Origin: Pseudisothecium myosuroides
Lineage: Eukaryota > Streptophyta > Bryopsida > Hypnales > Lembophyllaceae
Assembly: GCA_951799445.1 (NCBI GenBank)
Contig: OX637292.1
Location: 11,287,296 to 11,351,295 of the forward strand
Length of the DNA stretch: 64,000 bases
Direction of reading: 5' to 3'
Every line of letters begins with the position of its first letter. The first letter of the stretch is position 1. The translations under genes and the position numbers were made by a program. The notes below the pieces were generated by a model. It was not told the origin of the DNA and searched no databases. It saw only the letters and a list, made by a program, of their open reading frames with translations. Positions 12,036 to 20,429 of the stretch are shown here, one piece after another.

Positions 12036-12704
12036 TAACCCTGGAACGCCGAAGGCGCCATTTTGTGGCGCTTGGATGACTATCCAACAAGCTGGAGAGT
12101 GATTGGAAGCACTTTTTCATCCACATATTCTTTGTTGATCTTTTGTGTCGGGTTATGAAGAGTATCCAATTGAGTTTGTAGTCTTGCTAGTGATTGTCTT
12201 CACTTAAATGAGAAGTTATTAAAAAAAACGGATCACAAAATATGCTATTTTAGTCTACTTTGGGAAGTTCTTGCTCCTTGCTCTAAATCTAAAAAATTTC
12301 TCCACAAAAATGATATCTTTTGAGTTTGAGCCCAACTAACAAAATGAAGGGCATCTACTCTAGTTTTTACTCCAATTTGAATTTTGAAAAAATTCCTAAT
12401 ATTGAATATTTTAGTGCAATTTGAACATTGGATGTATTTTCAATGTCTATTATTTTCTAAATATAGAATGACACGGAAATTGAGTTTACACCATGATGTT
12501 TGTCATTGTAATATACCCACATGGTGAAATTTTCAGATTTTTTGAAATAATTTTCTATTTGATGTAATTTTTCTTCATTTTTTCTTCAAAAATTCTCAAA
12601 AAAAACAATTTTCCACAAAAAAGTCTAAAATTTTTTATTAGAAGTGAAGAAGACATGTAATTTTGTCTCTGAAAAATAAATATAAATTTTTTTATACATA
12701 TCTA
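12036..12704. repeat. Left arm of a ~650-bp inverted repeat bracketing the RING gene
   Basis: Reverse-complement match to about 18024-18682. Shared landmarks, in order, are AACCCTGG, CTTGGATGA, GAAGCACTTTTTCATCC, the poly-A before CGGATCACAAA, GGGCATCTACTCTAG and CATATCTAG. The arm ends just before the GGACGG cluster at 12716. Confidence 0.75.
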
Positions 12705-12715
12705 GCTGAATGAAG

Positions 12716-12990
12716 AGGACGGACAGGCCGTAGAGGGGACGGTCAAGCCGTCGAAGGGATGGGCATTCCGTGGAGGGGATGGTCAGGCCGTCGAGGGGAG
12801 GGGACGGGCAGGCCGTCGAGCCGTAATTAATGTCCGTCGCCGCGTCCGTCCAACTCGCGGACGGCGCAATGATTTTTTTATAAGCCGAACCTGTTGACGG
12901 CGCCCCCGAACCTCTTGACGGCGCCCCGAACCTGTGCCGAACCTAAGTGGACGTTCAGACCGTCGATCGTCGGGCCGTCCGGCGCCCTGG
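12716..12990. repeat. GGACGG/CCGTC repeat cluster upstream of the RING gene
   Basis: Several units of GGACGGRCAGGCCGTCGAGG type from 12718 to about 12815. More diverged CCGTCGCCGCGTCCGTCC, CTGTTGACGGCGCCCC and GACCGTCGATCGTCGGGC stretches follow to 12990. A TATA box at 13064 follows. Confidence 0.75.
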
Positions 12991-13063
12991 ACGGTCTGGA
13001 TTACAGATTAAAACGGCTGATTTGACCTTAATTACCCCCCCAACCGGCTCGGTAATTGGGGGG

Positions 13064-13069
13064 TATAAG
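13064..13069 (+). promoter_or_regulatory. TATA box of the RING gene, next to a C6/G6 inverted repeat
   Basis: TATAAG follows AATTACCCCCC (13030) and GGTAATTGGGGGG (13050), an inverted repeat immediately before the box. It is about 75 bp after the GGACGG cluster and 210 bp before the ATG. An acceptor-like TGTGCAG at 13263-13269 suggests a leader intron, as in the transposase gene. Confidence 0.55.
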
Positions 13070-13277
13070 TGAGATTAAGGATTCATTGTTGAGCGCTTCC
13101 TCTTTTGAGTTGCATTGTCCTTGCTTGAGAAAGCTTTACATTGCAATTTGAGAGGAAGTGTTATATATTTGGCATTTGTTTTGCCACATTTCAGTTGCCT
13201 TCACGCAACAGAAGGCAAAACAATTTGTCAGTGTATTCGCATACAGACTTTTGTGTGTCATTGTGCAGGTATCAAGG

Positions 13278-15524
13278 ATGGACGTTGAGGGTGGAGCAGG
13301 TGGTTCAGGACATGAAGGTCAACCCCCAAATAGAAAGAAGAGGGGGAATAGGTCAACGCTGGATTGGGACACATTCAATGACCGGAATATTTTGGCAAAC
13401 GAAGGGTGGATGGATGAGCGTGAGCCATGGACAAGAACGACATGTGCGAAGTATGTAGATTGGGCCCACATCAATCGCCATTGGGACCAAGATCGATATC
13501 AGGTGCACGTGAATTCAGGCGTGGTAAATTTTGACATGTGTCAACACGCGGCCCTCAAGAAGCGGCTGATTGAAGTGGCATTGTTCATTTGGGGTCGAAG
13601 AACAAAGAAAGACGGCACACTTTCATTGATCCAAATGGCATATGCGGATGTTATTCTTGGGAAGGATGTGGATTGGAGTACCTTCCTGGCCAAAAAACGG
13701 AATAATCAATTGCCAAACCGGGCTCGCGAAATTCCACCCAATCCTCAAGTGCCATTGGACGATTTATCGCATGTGCACGAGAACGTGGAAGAGCAAGCTG
13801 AGCAGCCAAGGATGGACTTGATGGAAGTAGCGGTTGAGACGGGCACTGGAATAAATCTCAACCAACAGGGTCCAGTTGGTGGAGTGGAAGCTGCTGGTGA
13901 GGGAGTACAAGTTGTTGGCGAGGGAGTAGAAGTCGTTGACGAGGAAGTGGTTCGCTTGCGCCAATTAGTCCAAACACTGCAAGCGCAAAAGGAGGAAGCA
14001 GTACGACAACATGTTGCAGAGTTGGAAGCTCAAAGAGCAAGGGTTCAGGCCCTTATGGATGAAAATGCCAGACTCGTCGCGCGTAAAGTTGACCTTGTAG
14101 CCCGTGAAAGGCGGTTGAGCATGGAAGGAATTCCACCACTTGATGTCGTAGTGGAACGTGCTACGTATGCTGCGGATGAAGATAGGCCAGGCCCGAGCAA
14201 TACAAATGTGTTTCCGGTGCGGCCTCGGGTAAATTTTCTAGGTGTAGAGGGTGGCACATTGGATCTTATGCGTGCACGTGCCGAGCGAGCTGAAGCAGAG
14301 GTTAGAAGCACTAAAGCAAGCATTGAAGAATTAACAAACGCAATGCGCACTATGGAAATTCGCGCCAACAAAGCTGAAGAAGATGTGCGGTCTCTTACTG
14401 CAGCTCAAACAGACATGGAAAGGACCATGAGTGCTATAATTGCTCAAAATCAGCAAATAGTCCAGAATCCTCAGAAGGAGCACCTGCTGCGATTATTGTG
14501 CAATATGAAGTTGGTATGCAGCTTAATACTAAATGAGACCGAGCAAATGCAGACTGAAGTGAAGAGAGTGGCTGTGGAATTCAATGATGGAGGTCGACGT
14601 TATTTTGGCCTGACCTCGTGGCCTCGAGTGGAAGAAATGTTCTCCGATGCTTTGCCCGTAAAAGACGAAAATTCAAGCATTGATTGGAATCATGATCCAG
14701 CCTTGGAATTCCAATATGATATCGAGCGCTATAGGTACGGGCCTGTACAACGTGATGGCACTAGGCCACTAGTGTGGCCTACCGTTCCTGAGTTTGTAAA
14801 AGACGGGACGACGTGTATTATGTGCCAAGAACCATTTGGCCCCAAGGGTGGATGGAGTCTCGATACGTGTATACATTTATACCACCCTATGTGTCTCATT
14901 CCCCACATGGTCACCAGAAAGAGATGTGCGCAATGCAAGGCTCCATTTCATCGACGACTGTACGAAATGTTTGGCCTCCAAGGCCATATGCCTGCACATT
15001 ACGAGCATAACAAAGAAAATTTACCGGGCCAAGGTAATAGCGAATATTGGGGTCAAGACTTGACATGGTTTTGGAAGTGGGGAGGGGACACTCGACACCT
15101 TCCCGCACGAACGATTGCTGATGTACATTGGGAGAATGACGCCCATGTGACAGAGGTCATCAAGAGGGTGTATGGAGAAGGTGATATAGGGCGTCGAGTA
15201 TACTTTGCTCAGATAGTTGGTGGACATTGGGACACAGATCACAACATTTTTGTGCGTCAACCACATCCTCACAACTTGCTATTTGACGCTCAGGGCAATC
15301 CCATCGGATATCGAGATGATTTGACTTTTGAGCAGCAAACAAATTACGTTGAAGACAATACCTTCCATGAGCCTCAACTCTTGAATGCCATTTATTCCCA
15401 CCTACACGATAGATATGATGACATGACAACTGAGCTTTTGAGGACTTTGCAATCAAGAGAAGAGTTGCAGAGATTTTTGAGACAGAGCGTAGCACGTGGC
15501 ATTGTAATCGAAGGAGTAGAATAG
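13278..15524 (+). CDS. Coiled-coil RING-H2 protein carried in the hAT-like element
   Basis: I chose the ATG at 13278 (MDVEGGAGG), just after an acceptor-like CAG, giving 748 residues. The frame is also open upstream. Residues ~30-160 hold a conserved-looking block containing ALFIWGRRTKK and GKDVDWSTFL. Residues ~222-281 and ~327-396 are coiled coils. A RING-H2 finger spans ~511-556: CIMC, 14 residues later CIHLYHPMC, then CAQC, so all eight zinc ligands (C3H2C3) are present. About 190 residues without a recognised domain follow. RING fingers of this type usually act as E3 ubiquitin ligases, and the coiled coils would give self-association. The ORF is intact over 2.2 kb, suggesting recent selection or recent arrival. 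Any target is unknown. Confidence 0.8.
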   Translation: MDVEGGAGGSGHEGQPPNRKKRGNRSTLDWDTFNDRNILANEGWMDEREPWTRTTCAKYVDWAHINRHWDQDRYQVHVNSGVVNFDMCQHAALKKRLIEVALFIWGRRTKKDGTLSLIQMAYADVILGKDVDWSTFLAKKRNNQLPNRAREIPPNPQVPLDDLSHVHENVEEQAEQPRMDLMEVAVETGTGINLNQQGPVGGVEAAGEGVQVVGEGVEVVDEEVVRLRQLVQTLQAQKEEAVRQHVAELEAQRARVQALMDENARLVARKVDLVARERRLSMEGIPPLDVVVERATYAADEDRPGPSNTNVFPVRPRVNFLGVEGGTLDLMRARAERAEAEVRSTKASIEELTNAMRTMEIRANKAEEDVRSLTAAQTDMERTMSAIIAQNQQIVQNPQKEHLLRLLCNMKLVCSLILNETEQMQTEVKRVAVEFNDGGRRYFGLTSWPRVEEMFSDALPVKDENSSIDWNHDPALEFQYDIERYRYGPVQRDGTRPLVWPTVPEFVKDGTTCIMCQEPFGPKGGWSLDTCIHLYHPMCLIPHMVTRKRCAQCKAPFHRRLYEMFGLQGHMPAHYEHNKENLPGQGNSEYWGQDLTWFWKWGGDTRHLPARTIADVHWENDAHVTEVIKRVYGEGDIGRRVYFAQIVGGHWDTDHNIFVRQPHPHNLLFDAQGNPIGYRDDLTFEQQTNYVEDNTFHEPQLLNAIYSHLHDRYDDMTTELLRTLQSREELQRFLRQSVARGIVIEGVE

Positions 15525-18023
15525 ATAGTTTTGGGTGAGATTCAGTACAACTAAATAGATGTATAGAATTAAATACCGGAAGTTGTACAAAGTATACATA
15601 TGTAAAGGGTTACTGCCCTTTATCGGATTTATAAAACATATACATTTATCAATTTTTCTCCACATCGTGTATTGTTGCTTTGCCTTTGACCTTTGTTTGT
15701 TGGATTTGTCTATTGGCCATTTTTGTAATAGCGTATAAGAAGCTTGTATGCTTAGATGGTAGGTAAAATAGTGTTCTATTTTATATTAGGTTAACCCCTA
15801 AAGGACCACTTGTCCCCTCAAGGGACAAAATGGGTTCGGGCAGGTTTCTATGGTCTGAATATGAAGACAAAGGTTTGGGGTTTTTTGGAGGTTGTGTATT
15901 TTTGCAAGAGCTTTGTGGATATATAATTTTTATTGTATTTGATTCCCGGGTGCAAAAGTTATGGCACAATAAACGAAAGTGGAGTTCGACCCTAAAACCC
16001 AAAAAACACACAGGAAGTCAGAATAATTTTTTTTCAATTTTTTTTTCTCAAAGATTATACATGTGAAGCTTTGTTTCATTCACTTTGGACTAATAATGAG
16101 AAAGTTGTGGACAATCTTAGTGTTCCGGGCAATCTAAGCATCTTCTATTCTTCTTGAAAAAATAAGTTGTAGAATTCATTTTCGAATGCAATTTTTAGCA
16201 TTTTTCAAGAAAAGTTGTTAGACAAGGTTAGATTTTTTGGCTAGAACAATTTCACCATTGGAATTATTATGATTTAATTCCATCTAAAAGCTATCCACAA
16301 TTTAGTTTTTTCCCCAATCTTGGCCCTAAAACTCTCTTAACAATTTTTGAATGAGTGAAAATTAAGTGATTTTTTTCCTAATTTTTTTTGGTAGATTCTC
16401 AACTCAAGTATTTAACATGAATAAGTAGAACATTTAAATTTGTAGTGTAAAAAATTTGAACTAAAAAGATTTAAAGCCGAAAAACCTAGTCAAGCGAGGT
16501 GCAAAAAAAATTGTTTTTTTCGCTTTACATGCATATACCTAACAATTTATATGGTCAAAATTTCTGAAATTTCTTCCATGTATTCATATACAAGTCAAGT
16601 ATAAGATCTTATGGTTGGATATGCAAAAAAAAACCATTTTTAAAAGTTCTCTTCACTTTGCAATCGAAATGACAGTTTTGAATAGTTTTTGATAGGAAAA
16701 TCAACTTGGTCCTTTAGGGGTTATCTCCTGAAGTCCCAAGGCCATTTTTTTGCCAAAACCATCATAAATGACCACTTTTGTTGCGTTCACCTATCAAATA
16801 AATTTTAAAAATATCTTTGAGAATCTACCTGTAGGATCTTGTATTCTTGTTCTACACTTGTCTTAGATACCGTGATAAAAAATTTGTGATGTTTGACCAT
16901 ATAGATAGAAAGTTCCTAGCATTCAAAGTGAAAGAAGAAAATTTAATTCAAGAAATTGCTATGATTGCCCGCAAAACAGGAAACTCCATAATTTTCACAT
17001 TACTAATCCATGTGGAATGAATAAAAGCCTCCCACTTGGAAGAAAATACATTCTACAAGCAAAAAAAAATTAAAAATTTTATTTCAAATTGTTGTGGATT
17101 TTGTTGGCTGCCTGGATTGCCCGGTCTCCCCAATTTTGAAGTTATTGTGGCATAACTTGTGCTCCCAGGTACCGATTGAGATAAAAAATTGTAATCCCCA
17201 AAAGCTCATAAGTTTATCTATCTTATGAAAAAGTTTCCATTGAAATAGAGATCATAGGAGTCTATCCGATTTAAGCCTTAAGAATTTAAAAAAAAGAAAA
17301 ATCAAGTTCTAGTCTTTTGGTTTTTTTAGTTAGACTTTAGATTAACTACTCCCTCATATTTATTTTTAAATTCAAAGTTTATAAATGAAACATTTTCCTC
17401 AAATGGCAATCAAATTATCAAAGTCTAATATCTTTCAATTGCTAACTCGATAAGGTCATATTATATGAATTTTTTTCCCAAATCAGTTGAAATAAGTGAC
17501 GTGATGATCCTATATTAGCATGTTAAGATTCTAATTTTTTCTTTTCTTTTTATTTGTAAATGAATGCAAGCAAAAATGCAAAATGGCAACTTCAAGTGGT
17601 TTTGAGGCAATAATTAGCCTAGGGCCCTCATAGATGAATATTTTTGAATTTCTTGCCATACACTCGTACAATATAAAATCAATTTAGCAACTTCTCTAAT
17701 TAGAAATTCAATAACGCCCTGTGCTCCCTAAATGCTTAAGTTTTGTTTTGAGTTTTTTGGAATTTTCTCTAAACAGACATTTGGTGACCAAAACGGAATA
17801 CATTTTGATAAGAAGTATAAACTTTTTCAGTTTTTTGGAATTATAACTGTATAAATTCAAAGTAGACACGTTAGAAATCTCATAGGAGAAGAAAGCACAA
17901 CAATATCACACTAATTAACATTGTAATGGAGTCAAAGATTATAATGTTTAACCCCTAAATGACGGACCCATTACCATTGACTTCAAGCCTCACTACCCAG
18001 TACTCAATTTGTTGCCATTTTGC
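15525..18023. other. AT-rich non-coding spacer downstream of the RING gene
   Basis: No credible coding region. It contains a TTAA-bounded repeat (15791-16723), a second related stretch to about 17270 beginning TTATCTCCTGAAGTCCC, and another terminus-like TTAACCCCTAAATGACGG near 17951. Long poly-A/T runs occur throughout. Confidence 0.6.
15791..16723. mobile_element. Second TTAA-flanked non-autonomous element
   Basis: It starts TTAACCCCTAAAGGACC at 15791 and ends GGTCCTTTAGGGGTTA at 16723; the final TTAA has decayed to TTAT. The inverted ends CCCCTAAAGGACC are 13 bp. The left half matches the reverse complement of 6100-6656. No ORF of note. Confidence 0.55.
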
Positions 18024-18682
18024 AACTAGATATGTAAGTAAAATTTTATATTTATTTTTCAGAGATGAAATTACATGTCTTCTTTACATTACAAAAAATT
18101 CAGATTTTTTGGTGCAAAATTGATTTTTCTAAGAATTTTTGAAGAAAAAGTGAAGAAAAATCACATCAAATTAAAAACTTGTTTCCAAAAATCTGAAAAT
18201 TTCACCATGTGTGTATATTACAATGACAAACATCACGGTGTAAATTCAATTTCCGTGTCATTCCATAATTAAACAATAATAGACATTGAAAATATACCCA
18301 AAGTTCAAATTGCCATAAAATATTCAATATTACAAATTTTTCCAAATTTAAATTGGAGTAGAGACTAGAGTAGATGACCTTCATTTTGTTAGTTGGGTTC
18401 AAACTCAAAAAATATCATTTTTGTGGAGAAATTTCAAACTTAGAGCAAGGAGCAACAACTTCCCAAAATACACTAAAATAACCTTTTTTTTTTTTTTTTT
18501 TTTGTGGTCCGTTTTTTTTACTAACTTCTCATTCACTTGAAGACAAACCCTGGGAAGACCCCAAACTCAATTGAAGATTCTTCATAACCCACCAATGGAA
18601 GGTCAAAGAAATGAAAGTGGATGAAAAAGTGCTTCTAATCCCTGCGTAGACCAGACACAATCATCCAAACGCCAGGGTTAAC
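18024..18682. repeat. Right arm of the ~650-bp inverted repeat bracketing the RING gene
   Basis: Reverse complement of 12036-12704 (see that entry), with a longer T run at 18487-18503. It ends at CCAGGGTTA (18672-18680), which resembles the hAT terminus CAGGGTTG. Confidence 0.75.
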
Positions 18683-18689
18683 CATCCCG

Positions 18690-18930
18690 CCTGTCCAGAT
18701 GTCCGTCCAGAGGCCCGTCGACGGCGGCCCGCCCGTCCAGCCCGCCCGTCCAGCTCGCCCGTCCAGCCACCCGTCCAGCGTAATCGCCAGGCCAAACCGC
18801 CAGGCCAAGCCAGGCCAGCCCGCCCGTCCAGTCGCCCGTCCAGCCTGCCCGTCCAGCCACCCGTCCAGCGTAATCGCCCGTCCAGACCGCCCATCCAAGC
18901 CAGGCCAGCCCGCCCGTCGACTAATAATGT
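18690..18930. repeat. CCCGTCCAG/GGACGG cluster near the right end of the element
   Basis: About 17 GCCCGTCCAGC-type units (reverse GCTGGACGGGC), some with AGCGTAATCGCC spacers. It is the counterpart of the 38-bp array near the left end. No gene follows on either strand, so here it looks subterminal rather than promoter-linked. Confidence 0.75.
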
Positions 18931-19078
18931 CCATCGAGTCCGTCCATCCATTTCTGCAGTTATTCATCCTCTGTCGACGGTTCTCGGTCAGATTTCATCC
19001 TGACGGACGCCGGGGATGGATCCTGACGTCCGTCCGGACATCCGGATGTCCAGACGTGACGTGACGGGGACAACCCTG

Positions 19079-20429
19079 GTCTCACCCGGAGGGGTTGGGG
19101 TTCCTCTCCGGTGAGGAGGCGTCGTCTTCTGCCGCTTGTGCTGCGGCCGGAATTGCTCCTCCTCTTCTTCTTCTTCTTCCTCCTCGGAACTGGATGCTTC
19201 CTCCTGCTCATCTTCCGATTCCGATTCTCCATACTTCAGGAGTGACTCGTGAGTCTTCCACTCCTTCTCCTCCGTATCCGTGAGGAGTTGATTGTGCTTG
19301 TAAAGATGGAAGATGTAGGGACTCAACGGAGTCGGCGTACTTCCTCCGATCTTCGGAATTAGACGGTTGACCAGATCGAATAAAATCCTGGCCCAGTCTA
19401 CTTTTCGTTCCCCGCTCAGGGCTCCGAAAATGAGGTTCCCGATGGCGATGGTCACCCTCGTCGGCTTCTCCGGGTGGATGATCGGAACCAGGAACTGTAG
19501 AAGGTTCCGATGCCGGTCGTCCAAGCAATCTGCGACCGCATGCCCGTCCTTCGAGTCCACGTCGCTCCGGAACTTCTCCCGAGTGTAACCTTCCTCCGAG
19601 GAAGCCATCCCTCGACCTCCGGACCGGAATTCGTACATGGCCTTCTACATTTCTTCCGTCCAACTGCCCGGAATTCCGCGAATGGTCTTGTCGAACTGAT
19701 TCGAGAGTTTTCCCAACAACTCTCAAATCATCCGTTCCTCCCTAAACCCCCAGGGTTTATCGATCAGCCCTCCGCAACCCATCTTGACGAGATCCTCTAT
19801 CAGGTTGTCCTTTTCCTTCTCGTCTGCTGGAATGATCGGACACACCTTCCGGAGTTTAACTTCTACTGCGGAGGAACTGGATGGCCCTGCTCTACTCTTG
19901 CGGAGCTGAGGCATGGACACGAGCTGTGCTAACCGGATTCTCACTGAGGCTACCTTTCTCTCTCCTAGCCGCACGTCTCGTTTCTCACCTTCGCTCTTCC
20001 GATCTCAACCGGAATACCTCTAAACCTGCAACCCACGCTAAAGTGCTACGTGCTCTAACACACTAACACGCACACAAAACAAATTCACAAAACAAGGGAG
20101 CAAAGCGCTGGGGAGGGAAGCTAAGTACAAGCTGGAGCGAGATTTCCGCAAACGAAGATTGAAAAAGAGTGGCCACTGGATTGGTCAGCCTATATATAGT
20201 CTGATCTGTCATCATGACCAAATCCGTTCCTGACCCAATCCCTTCCGACTCAGATCCGCTCCAACTCTAATCCGGTTTAGATTCAGATCAAATCCGGATT
20301 CTCACCTATTCCGTTCCGTAACTAATTTCCGGTTTCCTGTTACCTCTTGCTTGAATCCGGATACCAGGTCACGGTTTCCGTTCCAAGATTTAGATAACTT
20401 ACAAAAAAACAAAAATTCACATTGCGACA
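19079..20429 (-). mobile_element. LTR_B, proximal part, with start of LTR-internal ORF
   Basis: On the minus strand the LTR starts TGTCGCAATG at 20429 and has a TATATATA box near 20191-20199. It carries the N-terminal part of the internal ORF (about 19974 down to 19079). It mirrors 24546-25895 in reverse complement. Compared with that copy the ORF has two extra stops, a TGA near 19729 and a TAG near 19645, both explicable by single transitions. It is joined directly to the pol frame at 20430, where an intact reading frame begins without an ATG. This fits an LTR (solo or part of a full element) inserted into the gypsy element between gag and protease. GTGGT at 20430-20434 would be half of its target duplication. 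Confidence 0.75.

Larger units (their letters stand above)
932..19078 (+). mobile_element. Giant hAT-like DNA transposon (~18.1 kb) with transposase, kinase and RING genes
   Basis: The segment interrupts an otherwise collinear LTR. Its ends are perfect 10-bp inverted repeats, CAGGGTTGTC at 932-941 and GACAACCCTG at 19069-19078; hAT termini commonly begin CAGGG. Both ends then carry subterminal CACGTCACGTC-like and CCGGATGTC motifs, and GGACGG/CCGTC repeat clusters lie close to each end (1076-1370 and 18690-18930). Inside are a hAT transposase, a kinase gene and a RING gene. No 8-bp target duplication is visible: the outer flanks are TTTCTTCC and GTCTCACC. The matching unoccupied site in the other LTR (near 25900) already contains CAACCCTG, so boundaries could be off by a few bases. 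CAGGGTTA-like ends also occur at 12037-12044 and 18673-18680, so a composite of smaller hAT units is possible. Confidence 0.6.

Noticed and set aside
13141..13277. N-terminal extension of the RING protein (start at 13158)
   Set aside because: The codon at 13158 is not ATG, the extension is Cys/Phe-rich like leader sequence, and an acceptor-like CAG precedes the ATG at 13278.
18635..19064. Gly/Arg/Asp-rich and Pro/Arg-rich ORFs
   Set aside because: Artefacts of the CCCGTCCAGC repeat cluster near the right end of the hAT-like element.
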